A DNA stretch of 64,000 bases from Opisthocomus hoazin (lineage: Eukaryota; Chordata; Aves; Opisthocomiformes; Opisthocomidae), in contig NC_134428.1 in assembly GCF_030867145.1 (NCBI RefSeq), positions 25,709,537 through 25,773,536 of the forward strand. The letters run 5' to 3'. Each line of letters opens with the position of its first letter. Positions within the stretch are counted from its first letter, which is position 1. Both the position numbers and the translations under genes were made by a program. This document shows positions 23,048 to 34,700 of this stretch, piece after piece. Below the pieces are notes generated by a model that was not told where the DNA came from, ran no database searches, and saw only the letters and a list, made by a program, of their open reading frames with translations.

Positions 23048-23183
23048 GGGGTTCGTGCCGGAGGGATCCCCTCCGCGCCCCGGGGTTCGTGCCGGAGGGA
23101 TCCCCTCCGCGCCCCGGGGTTCGTGCCGGAGGGATCCCCTCCGCGCCCCGGGGTTCGTGCCAGAGGGATCCCCTCTGCACCCC
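23048..23183. repeat. 34-bp tandem repeat, 4 copies
   Basis: Four head-to-tail copies of a 34-bp unit starting GGGGTTCGTGCCGGAGGGAT; the last copy is the most diverged. Each unit contains a short hairpin (CGGAGGG-ATC-CCCTCCG) centred on a GGATCC site. It lies in CACNG3 intron 3. Confidence 0.95.
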
Positions 23184-23531
23184 GGGGGTTGGCTCTGCTC
23201 TGGCCACAGCCCCGGCACCGGCCGGGCTCCTGCAGTCCGTTGCCTCCTGAGCAGCTGCACGAAGCAGAAGCAGCCGTTGAAATGTCCCTTTTCGGAACAA
23301 AACAGTGGTTGTTCCCAGACATAGATATGTATAGAGACATATATAGTGGGCACATGTGGATGTAGGTGCATACTGGGGACAGCAGCAGCAGTCTGTGAGG
23401 GGATTTGGTCCCGGTGTGCTGGCAGGGAGGTTGGAGCCCCACGGGGATGTGGCCATGGCTCCCGGCACCCTCCCCGCCTGCCGGGCACCCCACGGGTGGG
23501 CAGGAGAAGGGCCAGGCTCCCCCAGCCTGTG

Positions 23532-23703
23532 TCACAGAATCCCAGCATGGCAGGGGTTGGCAGGGCCCTCTGTGGGTCACCCAGCCCAACCCCCTGCCCA
23601 AGCAGGGTCACCCACAGCAGGCTGTAGAGGACCTTGTCCAGGTGGATCTGGAATATCTCCAGAGAAGGAGACTCCACAGCCTCCCTGGGCAGCCTGGGCC
23701 AGT
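23532..23703 (-). mobile_element. CR1 LINE tail, very short
   Basis: About 170 bp of - strand CR1 3' end: TCACAGAATC, then the GGCAGGGCCCTCTGTGGGTC and GACTCCACAGCCTCCCTGGG blocks shared with the copy at 4782. It breaks off at CAGCCTGGGCCAGTG. It sits in CACNG3 intron 3, close to the exon 4 acceptor. Confidence 0.92.
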
Positions 23704-23797
23704 GTCCCTGCGCTGCCGGGCGGGATCGGGGTGTTGCTGTCCCCCATCCCTCTCCTGCTGCTCAAGCGAGCGCCCGTCCCTCTTGTCCTCCCTAAAG

Positions 23798-24309
23798 GTC
23801 TCAGCAACATCATCGGGATCATAGTCTACATCTCGGCCAACGCCGGGGACCCGGGGCAGAGCGACTCCAAGAAGAGCTACTCCTACGGCTGGTCCTTCTA
23901 CTTCGGAGCCCTGTCCTTCATCATCGCCGAGATGGTGGGGGTGATCGCCGTGCACATGTACATCGAGAAGCACCGCCAGATCCGCGCCAAGTCCCACTCG
24001 GAGCTGCTGAAGAAGTCGGCCTTCACCCGCCTCCCCCCCTACAGGTACCGCTTCCGCCGGCGGTCCAGCTCCCGCTCCACCGAGCCCCGGTCCCGGGACA
24101 TGTCGCCCATCAGCAAGGGGTTCAGCACCATCCCCTCCACCGACATCTCCATGTTCACCCTCTCCAGGGATCCCTCCAAGATCACCATGGGGACGCTGCT
24201 CAACTCGGAGCGGGACCACGGTTTTTTACAGGTCCATAACTCCATCCCCAAAGAGTTCAAGGAGTCTTTGCACAACAACCCGGCCAACAGACGAACCACG
24301 CCGGTCTGA
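23798..24309 (+). CDS. CACNG3: CACNG3 exon 4 (TARP gamma-3, helix 4 and C-tail), terminal
   Basis: The last coding exon, 512 bp including the TGA at 24307-24309. It starts after CCTAAAG with the last two bases of a Gly codon. It encodes the rest of helix 3 ([15 protein letters not shown]), the second extracellular loop ([17 protein letters not shown]), helix 4 ([20 protein letters not shown]) and a cytoplasmic tail of about 130 residues. The tail has the Arg/Ser-rich [15 protein letters not shown] stretch, which in TARPs binds acidic lipids and is phosphorylated. The gamma-3 specific middle follows, and the protein ends in NRRTTPV. TTPV is the class I PDZ ligand used to bind PSD-95 at synapses, and RRTT is the known PKA site next to it. 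The frame is intact and no key residue is missing. Confidence 0.98.
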
Positions 24310-25243
24310 GGCGGGCAGGCGCGTCGTGTCAGGCTGCATGACATCATCCTCGTGACGGTGTGACCCGTGAGATCCCGTTTTTAAGGACAAACCCAGGTGG
24401 CTCCTGCCCGCGGGGCTGGTTTTTCGCTCCCGAAATGCCACTGGCCGGGCCACTGCGCCCACGGTGGGACCGGCCCCCCACGCCCCTGCGTCCCCGGCGG
24501 GGAAGGGACGGGGGCTGCGCTGTGACCCCGGCCGTGCCGCCCTGCAGACTGAGCGGGGCTTCCATCGCCAGCCGGGACAGGGGCTGCCCCGCGCCTCCAT
24601 CGTTAGTGTTGCTCATAATCGCAGTGTTACCTTAGCTGTGCGTCCCAAGGAAATGCTGGCGCTAGCCCTGTCTGTGAGAACCCCTAATCCGGTAGTTACA
24701 TTTAAGCGAGATTGCCTGGAAGCCCGGAGTTTGAAGCATGGAGTCGGTGCGGTGGCGAGTGCTCGTGTTCTGAAACCCCTTCCCTGTTGTGGTGGGTGGA
24801 GTGCTGGGGCTGGGCTTCCTGTGGCGTTTCGTGCATGCATTAAATAGCTTGGAATTCAATTTTGTCATGTCGGGTTGGAAGAAACATCCTTTTGCAATTT
24901 TCTGTGGTCTTGAAAGGGCTTCTTTCTTTCCTTCTTTCTTTCCTTTTTTCTTCCTTTGGTGCGTTCAGGCCATGAAAGGACTCAGGAGCAGAATTCCTCC
25001 AATGGCTGGTAGCAATTAGCCAGCGTTTAATTAACCTTTAATGTTGCAAGAAAATGAATTAATTCCCTAAAATTAATACACACGCAGTCGCAGATTACTG
25101 TCTGGGCACAGCCAAGGAGGCAACGCTTGACCTGGTGGTTCTGGAGGAGAAGCCAGGTTGACGGCTGCGTGCGGGTGGTGTATGATTCTGTGACGGCTGG
25201 GAGAGCGACGAGAGAAAGAACAATAAAATCGTCCCGTTTGGCA
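24310..25243 (+). other. CACNG3: CACNG3 3' UTR (inferred extent)
   Basis: Non-coding sequence directly after the stop codon. It holds a 40-nt uninterrupted pyrimidine run at 24919-24958 and, near its end, AATAAA at 25222-25227 followed by GT-rich DNA (GTGACTTGGCTGAGTGGGT). The endpoint is inferred from that signal alone. TARP genes often have longer 3' UTRs, so this could be only the proximal site. Confidence 0.5.
25222..25227 (+). terminator. CACNG3: Candidate poly(A) signal AATAAA
   Basis: The first canonical AATAAA after the CACNG3 stop, about 0.9 kb downstream, followed within 25 nt by G/T-rich sequence. It is a candidate only. Confidence 0.45.
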
Positions 25244-27505
25244 AGCGAGTGACTTGGCTGAGTGGGTCGCATTGACCCCGCCGCGGGCGGCTGGCAAACC
25301 GGGCGCTGCGTCCGACGGGCGCGTCCCTGCTCGGCTGCCGGCACCGTGCCACGGCCGGGGAGGAGGGCACGAGGCGTCTGCGGGCAGCCGGAGGTTTGGC
25401 TCTCGCTGGAGCGGAGCTCCTCTACACGGAGGCGTTTCGAAGCAGCCGGTCTTACAATTTGGCATGTCGTTTAATTGAAATCTTATTTAACCTTGTGCCA
25501 GAAGTGATGGATTCCCTCGGAGTCGCTGGAGGGGGGGCTCGTTAGGCAGCCGCGGGTGATTTGGGGCCAGTGGAGCTCTCATTTGCTGGTGCTTTCTGCA
25601 GAAGGGAAACATCTGGGGACTGGTGTGCGTTCCTTGAGCAGCCTTGCCCTGGGTCTCCTGGTCGCGGGACACATCCCGATGCTTCCCGGGAATACCGGGC
25701 AGGTCGCTGTGGGCAGCCGGTGCGGGAGCTCTGCCGCAGCGAAATCCCTCCCGGAGCCCCTCGGACCGCCCGGCCAGGGCCGGCTGCCCTCGGCCGGTGC
25801 CGGCTGCGCGGGGCTGCCGGCCGCGTGCGGGTTCTTCCTATCCAGTGCCACTGACTTGCTACTATGGCGTAGGGGGTTGTGTGAGAAGACCGATTCAGAT
25901 GCTAATTAGGCCTCTTAATTGCCAGAGTCGCTGATTGCATGTATTAAAAACAGTTGAGGAAGTGTAGCGCTCCGATCTTGGGGAAATATTTAAAAACAAA
26001 GCAGTGAAGGGACTGGCAGCGTGAGGCGGGGAGGACGCTGCCTCCGAACCTGGCGGTGGCAGCCGGTCTGGCCGGGGCTGCTGCCCGCTCGCCCCGCAGC
26101 CCCTGGCACCGGCGGGTCATATTCACGCACCCCAGAGCTCTGACTGTCCTTGGCAAAGAGCTGAGGTGAAATCCCAGCCGATAATTAATCCGGGAGTCTT
26201 GCTAGGGAGCTCTGTGCTTCCCGGGAGGGGGCTGGCAGATCCCGACCGGGCACGGGAAGGAGCGGTGCCGGCGGGGAACCCGGTGGGCCGGCTGCCGGGA
26301 GCGACGCACGCGGCGCAGCGCTGCTGGGCAGGTCGTTGGAGACTCTGGTGATAGAAGCCACGCCGAGACCCTCGCTCGCCGTCCCCTGTGCCGTCGGTGC
26401 TGGCTGCAGCGGTGCCGGCCCCGGGAGGGTTGTGGTGCTGCGGCGGGAGCCTTGCTCTGAGCAGCCCCTGCCCGGAGCCCGGCTGCGGAGGCATCACCAG
26501 CCTCTAGATTCTGTACACACGCACGCTTTGCGGCTGAAAGGAAAGATGTATTTTTTTTGGAGTTAAACCCCCAGAAAGCAGGCTCCGGCTGAGTCACCGG
26601 CTGCTGCAGGTAAGGAATTCTGTTTGTCTCTATCACGCAAAGCAAAGCGCTCGAGCAGGGTACGTTTCTTAATTAAAAGCAAACCCCACAGCAGCAGCAA
26701 TGGAGTCCTGGCCGTGCGGGAGGCCCCTCTCTGGGTGGTGGGCTTTGCCCCGGCGCAACGCCCGGCACGGTCCGAGCCCTCCTCGGCGGGACGGGCGGCT
26801 GTCCCCGTCCCTGGGGCACGGCTGGCTCCCGGCATCGCGGTGCCGTAGCTGCCAGGAAAACCCCGACCGGCTGCAGATAAATGGACTCCTGCGGCACAGC
26901 AAGTGCTGAGGGCAGAGCTGAAGGTGCTGGTCCCGTCCCCAGCGCTGCCGTCGGGGCAGTGAATCGGAGCAGCCCGCGGCTGGGGCCAGGGCGCTGCTGT
27001 GTGCACGCGGGGCGCGCGGTGCCTTCAGGCGTTGTTAAAGCCGCACGCAGGGCAGAGTGCGCTGCCAGGGTTTTAGCTGAGGGCCACTGAGGCAGGAGGT
27101 CGGCTGGGAACGGATTTTGCTTCGTTTCGAAGAGGGGGTTGACTTTCTGAAGAGGGGGTTGACTTTCCAAAGTTAACCGAGTTATCCCGTGAGCCATTGA
27201 AGGGAAGCGGGCGGTGCCCCGGGACGTGTGCTGGCTGTCACCATCCCCTCCGCTGTGCCTGGTGCCGAGTCGGACAGCAGACAAGTTCGCTCTAACCTTT
27301 AGGACCTGAAGCTGTTTGCTTCCGAGGCAGCGTGACTCCAGCCGCTGCTCCTGTGGCCGTTGCTCTTTGGTCGCAGCCCCCGCGGCTCGCTGCAGGGCGT
27401 GAAGCACCGCTGGAGCGGCATCGGAAGGGCCCTTGGCGCTGGGCTGCCTGGACAGCAGTGAGGAGCTCCGGAACGGAGCTGCTGGCACAGGACAGAGCAG
27501 CACAG
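25244..27505. other. Intergenic, no gene seen
   Basis: Alternating AT-rich (25440-25500, 25860-26000) and GC-rich segments after CACNG3. The only structure noted is a perfect-looking 20-bp direct duplication at 27129-27168 (unit begins GAAGAGGGGGTTGACTTTC). No coding or RNA gene is recognised. Confidence 0.7.
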
Positions 27506-27842
27506 AACAGAGGATTTTGATGGGAAGGAGCCTGCAGCGGTCACCCAGTCCGACTGCCTGGCGGCTTCAGAGCTGGCCGCGAGCTGAAGCACGTTGTGAA
27601 GGGCATTGCCCAGACGCCTCTGAGACACGGACAGGCTTGGGGCATCGCCTGCCTCTCCCAGAAGCCTGTTCCAGGGTCTGACCGCCCTCTCAGTGAAGAA
27701 ATGCTCCCTGGTGTCCCGTCTGACCCTCCCCGGCACAGCTTTGCACCGCTCCCAGGCGTCCTGTTCCTGGGTACCAGGGAGAGGAGCTCAGCACCTCCCT
27801 CTGCCCGTCCCCGCTTCGGGAAGCTGCAGAGAGCAGCGGTCC
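27506..27842 (-). mobile_element. Old CR1-like LINE fragment
   Basis: The - strand encodes a degenerate CR1 ORF2 C-terminus with blocks REHFFTERAVRPWNRLLGEA and DAPSLSVSQRRLGNAL, which correspond to the WNRLPREVVESPSLE region of the other copies. On the + strand, GTACCAGGGAGAGGAGCTCA and GGAAGCTGCAGAGAGCAG are typical CR1 nucleotide blocks. The terminal repeat is not preserved and divergence is much higher than in the copies at 4782 and 13413, suggesting a different, older subfamily. Confidence 0.75.
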
Positions 27843-30800
27843 CATGCATGGAGGGGACCACGGCGGCGGCACCGTGGCCTCCGGGCGCCTGCAGCTGCAG
27901 GGCTGCCCCAGCAGCCTCGTGTCGCAGGGCTGGGTCCGTCTGCAGCCCCCCGGGCACGCCGCGCCGCTTGCTGCTGACGGGAGAGCGGGCGGTGATGGAA
28001 GGTGTTTACTGCCACGTGTAATATCTTTCCTTTGTGCCAATGTCTTTCCCCTGGAAGAGAAAATCAATACCCAGGCTAAATCTGGAGGCTTCAGTATTTT
28101 TCAGAGAAGTGCAAATCAATATGGATTTCTTAACAAGTTTAATTTCAATACCTGAAAGTGCACATTCTGCCTGTTTCCTGACCTTTCCAATCTTTCGGGG
28201 AGGAAGATTAAAAAGATTTGTTCAAATTCAACGAATTGAATCAGCAAATGCCCCATTACCTTGTTTTCTTTCCGCCAGACCTTGATAAACAGCGGGATAG
28301 CTCATCGGCACCGCGGGGCTCACGGCACCTTGCCCAGCGCAGTTCCCAGCACCGGCCGTGCCATCCCATGCCGAGCCGCAAGCGAGGGCAAGCCGGGGCA
28401 CGGATCCCTACGCCGATGCCCGCAGCCGCCTCCACCGCGGGCAGGACAGCCCAGGGTGGTGATGAAGAGGCCGGGCGTCACGTGCAGATGCACCCGGTCC
28501 CTCTCCTCCAAGTCCCAGCAGAGCCACATCACGCAGACGAGCCCGGTCCTCCCCAGTCCACCCAGCACGTCAGGGTGCTGCCGCGCTCGGGAGCGGCTCT
28601 GCGTTTGCCCTGCAATGCCGTTACGCAGTTTTGGATCGTCGTCTGATCACTGTAATGGTGCAAGACAAGCACAAGCTGATGGGCTCATCTGGCCGGAGCA
28701 AAAGGCGTTGGGTCATTTAGCCCTTGGCCTTGGGATGATGGACGGGAAAAGCAAAGACCATGCAGGCAGTCAGGTCCCGCAGCAAGCGTCCCCGCTGAGG
28801 TCAGCGCCGAGTCTTCCAGTGACGGGTACGACGGTGGCCGTGGCCAGGGGTTACTCGCAGCCCACTGCGGGTAGAACGGGACTCTGCCGCACGGCTGGGT
28901 GCTGGGGGGGCTTTCCAGTCATCGCCGGGGCTTCCCTTTGCTGGTCATCGTGGGCTTACCTTCCCGTTTGCCTCCCAAGGGAGGTCTTTAATTGCTGCCT
29001 TGGTGCTGTAGTGGACAGAAACCCGATGGCAAACTGCCCGCTGTCAGCCTGCAGATGCTGGCACAGAGCCACGGAGGGGAGACATCAGCGGGGTCGTGTC
29101 CACAGGAGGTGGCTTTGCTTCTCGCCCTTTGCTCCCGAGCGCGGGTGTACGTCGCGGTAAGCGTGCAGGCTTCAGCGCGGTTTGCAGGCAGGGAAGCTGC
29201 CGTGGCCCGCGTTCCTGCAGAGTGGCTGCCCCGCTGGCTCTTGGTTTCTTGACGTTGTCCTTTGCCCTTTCTCACTTTGATTTGTTGGGGTTTTTTCACT
29301 GTTTGCAATAGCTCATGAAAGCCTAGGTAAGTCCAAGCAATTTATATCGCGTGTTTATTATTTACTTGATGGACAGTAATGGCTTCTGTGGTGCCATTAC
29401 TATATGTCATCTAAATCCAAGTGCTGAGATGCTTTAAAGGGCAGCCTTGCATTCGAGGGCTGGAATAGCTTCTCCGGCATCGTTATCGTCCACCGTGAGT
29501 GCCTGCGCGCCCGTAAATCTCCGGCTGACCGCAGCCACTAAACCCAGCTCTTCAAAGTTCCCCAGAAAATTTTCAACAAAAGAGACTTTCGCCTGCTTGC
29601 ACAGTGAAGTCTCTTTGCTGAGAAACCCTCGTCCCTCCGTCGTCAACCTCCCTCTGGTCACCAGAGGAGAAAAGCCGCCGTGACCCCTCTGAGTGTGGGG
29701 CTGCTTTAGGAGGGTGGGGGTCAGGGTGCTGGGTGCCAGCGGCTGCATCTCTGGGGCTGCCCCGGAGCCAGGGAACCCCCACGGAGCTTCCTGACGGGAA
29801 CTCTGGGAATGCCGTGGGAAAGGGATGCAGGTGAGTGCAATTAGGAATTAATTATCGCTGGTTCTTACTGCCCTCCCCTGGGTGAGCTGGCAGCCCCCTG
29901 TGCCCCCTCGGGCAGGGTGGCTGTGGCCCTGGGGGCTTCCGCGGGGTCACATCTGCCAGGAAACAGCCCCAGATAAAGCCCTGGCCTGGCGGCTGTTGCA
30001 CGAGGGTGCCAGCGCTGCGGCAGGAACCCCCTCGGGCTCCCGGGAACGTGGGTGAGCGCTCACAGCGTGCTGCGGCCGCGTGTCGGCTGGCCCTGCCCGC
30101 GGGGACCTGCCGGGAGCCCGGCGCGGGCGATGCCCGAGGCAGTGACCACGCGTGGGTGACGAACGGGCGGGCAGACAGGCAGCACCAGGGAGCAGATTCG
30201 TGGCAGCGTCTGCGCGTGCCGCTTGCCTGCGGTGCCACCTTGCACAGACACTGGTGGAGATTTTAAAATCAAGCGGAGTCTCCCCTTTTCCTTGAGCAGC
30301 CAATTTCCGTCATTGGTCAGAGCGAGCGTGCTGAGGATGCGAATTATTGCGGGCTTGCTCTCCCCGTGCCCGGGCTGAGGACGAACAGCGCTGGGACTGC
30401 GCAGACTGTGCTCCCTTCCCTCGTCCGGGGTTTGCCGGCTCAGCAGCGTCCTGGCACCCGGCGCGGCGGCGGCCGCGGGCACCGGCGTGGAGCCACCCAG
30501 GGCTGAGCTGTGGGTACGAGGAAGGACACGAATTTGCGCTGTGTGTGGTACAGAGGATCCGATTTTGTGTCTGAATGAATGGAAGATCAAATTCACCTGT
30601 ACCTGAAGCACGTGGAGGACTCCATGTCCTCGTTCGCGTGACCCTCCTCCCCACGGCCACCCAGCTGCAGCTTCCTGCTCGCTTTTTGCCCACTTGCAGC
30701 GGTTTTTAGTCTTATTAAGCAACTTTCTTTCCATCCTCTTCGGTTTCCTTAGTTACTCTTCCAGCCTCGTTAGCATTCACACCGCTGTCACGGCACTGGC

Positions 30801-31348
30801 TGTCTCCCACGCCATCGGCGACGCGGACAGTGACAGCCACCGTGCGCAGGAGAGCCGGACGTCACCGGGGTGGCTGCCACCAGCCCAGCGTGTCCCTTCG
30901 CCCGGCGACCGGCCTGCCAAGAGCCGCGGGGCGAGCGTGCGCGTCCCCGTCTGCCTCGGCGCGCAGCGGCCCGGGGATGTCAGCTGGCCGGGACACGGCC
31001 GCGCGGCTCTGCCCTGGCGTGGCCTTTCCGCCTGGGCGAGCGCCCGGCTGCAGGGCACAGCACGCGGCGCGGCTGCTCGCTGCGCGTCACCTCGGGTGCC
31101 GGTGCCAGGGGCTTCGCAGCGCCGTCACCCTCACGTTGTGCTGATGGCTCCGGCAGCCACCCTGCGACCGGAGCCGATTATCGGGTTTCCTGATCCCTGC
31201 CCTGTGCTGGCAAATCAGGGCGGGGGGAGCGCGGTTCTCCCAGGAGCGGGGAAGCCATCTGGAAGTGGAGGAGCAAAGGCAGCGTGCGTTCTCCAGCAGC
31301 AAGGGAGCTGCCGGCGCAGCCGCAGGAGCCCCGGGCTGCCCGACGCCG
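27843..31348. other. Intergenic, no gene seen
   Basis: A GC-rich start, then an AT-rich island at 28015-28275 (possible conserved element), then mixed sequence to 31.3 kb, with smaller AT-rich patches at 29330-29440. Open frames of 100-300 codons occur but show no known domain, codon bias or splice structure. Confidence 0.65.
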
Positions 31349-31783
31349 GGGATGGGCACGCGGGTGGGATGGGAGCAGCGTGGGCAGGAGCAGCGTGGGG
31401 TACCGGGATGGGCACGTGGGTGGGATGGGAGCAGTGCAGGGTGCCGGGATGGGCACATGGGCGGGATGGGAGTAGCGTGGGCAGGAGCAGCGTGGGGTAC
31501 TGGGATGGGCACGTGGGTGGGATGGGAGCAGTGCAGGGTGCCGGGATGGGCACATGGGCGGGATGGGAGTAGCGTGGGCAGGAGCAGCACAGGGTGCCAG
31601 GATGGGCACATGGGTGGGACAGGAGCAGCATGGGCAGGAGCAGCACAGGGTACCGGGATGGGCACATGGGTGGGACAGGAGCAGCGTGGGCAGGAGCAGC
31701 ACAGGGTGCCGGGATGGGCACGTGGGTGGGACAGGAGCAGCGTGGGCAGGAGCAGCGCAGGGTGCCGGGATGGGCACGTGGCC
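31349..31783. repeat. Minisatellite of 56-bp and 41-bp units
   Basis: Eight full units plus a partial one, all starting GGATGGGCAC. Their lengths follow the order 56, 41, 56, 41, 56, 56, 56, 56. The 41-bp form lacks the 15-bp segment CGTGGGCAGGAGCAG, which is itself half of an internal direct repeat (GGAGCAG...GGAGCAG). Unit borders are 31349, 31405, 31446, 31502, 31543, 31599, 31655 and 31711. Overlapping open frames in both strands come from the repeat. Confidence 0.95.
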
Positions 31784-34700
31784 GGCCGAGGAGGGCCGTG
31801 GCTCTCAGCGGACGCGTGGGGACTGAGCCGTGCCAGTCATCCAGCCGAGGGGATGAGCAGCCCGGGGCCACAGCGGGAGGTGGCGAGGTGCCGTCTCGTG
31901 CCATGGCAGATGTTGCAGTTGGTGAACTCAGCGTTACACGTTCCGTGTCTGCACCGGCACCCTCGGCTGCTACGGGGGAAGGCGGCGGTGGCCGCTGCTC
32001 GGTGGCAATACATCGAGCACAGGAGTTAGCGGCGGGTTGGGGTCCGGTGCCAAGTCCAGCGCTTGGCTAGGGTGGGGCAAGACCAGGGCGGGAATGCCAC
32101 CGGTGCTAGAAAAGCCTGGCAAGGACGGCAGATCTCGTGTCCAGAGGCTGCAGGTGATGCTGCAGGGACCGGCCAGGGAGAGCGGGACGGGGTCTGCCAG
32201 AGGCCGGGGTGGTGGAGCGGGACCCTGCCCTGCCTGGGGAGGACGCGGCTCCTGTCCCCCGACCCTGCAGGCACCAGGTCCATGTCCGCGGGGCCGCGCT
32301 CGCTTTGGGGAACTGAAGTTTCAACTTCTGTAAGAACCTGTAGGTCCATCGGAAAACTGCAAGGAGTAGCATTAAGAAGCAACCTGGTAAGTTTATTTTG
32401 ATGAAATACAATAATTATCATGCTTAGCAGCTGTTGCTATTTAAAATAAGAAAAAACGGGGCTTGCATTGAAAATGTTTTGTAAACCATGTGCACCAACA
32501 ATCTGTTCCAATGAAACCAGCCATTATAGAAACGGTATAATAGCAGGAGCTCATTATGGAAAGTTAAATTGCAAATCATATTTTGTTTCAAATGAGCTAG
32601 ATGAATGCATAATTTGCCTCAAAGAAATAGTTTTGTAGTTCTGATCCTCCTGCCAAGAGCCCGAAGCTCTCGGGCTGCAGCTGCCGGAGCGGCCTGATTG
32701 TCCATTTCAAACCGCAGGAAGTTTTGGTTTCAAAGGAAGATTTGAAGAGAGAAAAAAAAAAAAAGGCAAAGGAAAAAAAGGCAGCGTGGTGCCGCCTGCG
32801 GAGCAGAGCGATGGTGAGCGCCCGGCTGGGCTCCTGCGCCGGGTCCGAGGGCTGGGCGGGCTGGGCTTGGGGCAGAGCGAGCGCGAAGGACGCCCGGCGC
32901 GGGGGGCTGGCCGTGTCCCCCGGGCAGAGCCGTGTCCGGCGGGACTGGGCAGCGGAACCCCCCGCAGCTCCCCGCTCCCAGCCCCCCGGCGCGCTGCTCT
33001 GGGGGTCGCTGCCTGCGTGGGGCAGAGCCCAGCTCGCGCGGGGCTCACGGCACCAACCTCCAGCCGAGAAGAATTCCTCTCCCCTATCAAGGGCGTAGTT
33101 TATAAACGCGAAAGCGGTCGCTACCCTTGCACCGCTGGCTCTGTCCCAGCGCCTCCTCGCAGTCCCCGCGTGGGCAGCAGGCGTTCGCTCGGTGCCCTCA
33201 GAGCGCTGTGTTTGGGCTCGTCCCTTTTCACCAATTAAAACCAATATTAAATACTCCAACGAGACTTTAAAGCCTCGCCTACACCTTGCCTGGGCCCGGG
33301 GGGTGCTGAGCGCCCGTGGCCCGTTCCCGAAGGGAGCACAGAGCTTTGGGGGCTGCCCGGGGAGCCAGCGCTGCGCTGCCAAGCGTGCAAACACCGCGCG
33401 TCCCTGGGCACGCTCTGGCAGCCCGCGGGCACGGAGCGATCCCCCCGGCACGGCAGCCCCAGCTGCAGCCGCTCGGTAACAGCGCGGAGGAGCAGATAAA
33501 CCAGCTGGGACGAGCGTCCCCGGAGCCCAGCGCCGTGCGACGGGGATGGCCCCTGCACACCGACGGAAACCATGGCCACTGTGGTTTGTTGCCAGCCTTA
33601 AAGAAGAGCACGTGTAGTAACGAACCTTGGCAGGAGATCCCGACGCTCCCGTATAAATCCTGCGGCTGAACGGAGCTGAGCAGCGATGCCGCAGCCCGCG
33701 CGAGCCCTGGGGAGCGGGCAGCCGGCACGGGGACGCGGCGGAGCGGGAGAAGCGCCTGACTCCAGCCGGGGAGCAGGGCAGGAGCGGGGCAGATGCGGGT
33801 CACGCCAACGGCTGTCTCGCTAAACGCCTGTCCCGGCAGCTCTGGGCCCCGCGGAGGGCTGGCCCCGGGAGCGGGTGGGCAGACGCGCGCCGGTCACTGA
33901 CGGGTGGTTTCCAGCCTCGACGCCCGTCCCCGGAACAGGGCAGCAGCTGGGGTGAGGAGCCGGGGTGATCCATGGACGCTGCTCCGGAGGGCTGCTGGGG
34001 GGCATCGCTCGGGGGCCGGGGATGCGGGATGCCGGGCGGCGTTTGCCCCGTGCCACGCTGCCAGCACGGCCATGGCCCCTGGGACGGAGGGGTTTGCTGG
34101 AGTCCTGGGACAGCCCGTGGAGCCAACGCAGGAGCCTGCCCGACGGTCACCCTGTGGGTGCCCCCCACCCCGACACCGCGAGGGGCTCAGCACAGCGGCG
34201 TCAGGGCGAGGGGTGACCAGGGCAGCACCGGCTGCGGCTGCAGCGAGGGGCTGGGGGCTGGAGCGAGGGAGCAGGGACGGGGCTGTGGGACCGGCTCCCA
34301 CCCCACGGTGAGATGGAATCCAGCTCGCTGCACCCCTGGGGTCCGACCCGCGGGTGCCCCACAGAGCGCGGGTCAGGAGCGGGAGAAGCCCTTGTCCCGG
34401 GTCACCCCGCTCGCTGCGAGCGCTGTCGGTGTCGGGGACGCAGCCGAGCAGACGGTGCCGGGTGAACCCCCCCCCGGCTTACAGCAGCAGCAAGGCAAGA
34501 AATCGGCAGCAGGTGAAGCGCGGCGGCCGGAGCCCATAAAATCAGGGAGCCAGCCACGCTCCGCAGCCGGGGGAGCGAGGAGCCCGGGGAGCCCAGCCGA
34601 GCTGAGCTGTTCACAGACTCTGTAAATGCATCGTATGTCTTCACAGAGACTTTCAAGCCAGTTAACCCAGCAGCAAAAATAATTGAAAAGGCTAATGAGT

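Larger units (their letters stand above)
22322..23797 (+). other. CACNG3: CACNG3 intron 3
   Basis: A GT-AG intron (GTAGGA to CCTAAAG). It holds a four-copy 34-bp tandem repeat at 23048 and a short CR1 tail at 23532-23703 that ends only about 95 bp before exon 4. A frame continuous with exon 4 stays open leftward to about 23356, across the CR1 piece. Confidence 0.94.
1..25243 (+). other. CACNG3: CACNG3 gene, 3' part (exons 2-4 plus 3' UTR)
   Basis: This is the gene for TARP gamma-3, a four-helix claudin-fold membrane protein. By family knowledge it binds AMPA-type glutamate receptors in neurons, aids their traffic and slows their gating. Three coding exons of 84, 141 and 512 bp are visible; exon sizes and phases match the CACNG2/3/4/8 family as I recall it. 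The isoform call rests on exon 4: the C-tail has the gamma-3 block around [15 protein letters not shown] and [11 protein letters not shown], whereas gamma-2 has a different insert there. Exon 1 (start codon, first helix, first part of the extracellular loop) is not seen in 1-19832 and must lie upstream. The gene end is set by a candidate AATAAA at 25222 and is approximate. Confidence 0.93.

Noticed and set aside
31178..32070. Several 150-290 codon frames on both strands
   Set aside because: They consist of the 56/41-bp minisatellite read in different frames. No flanking coding sequence is seen.
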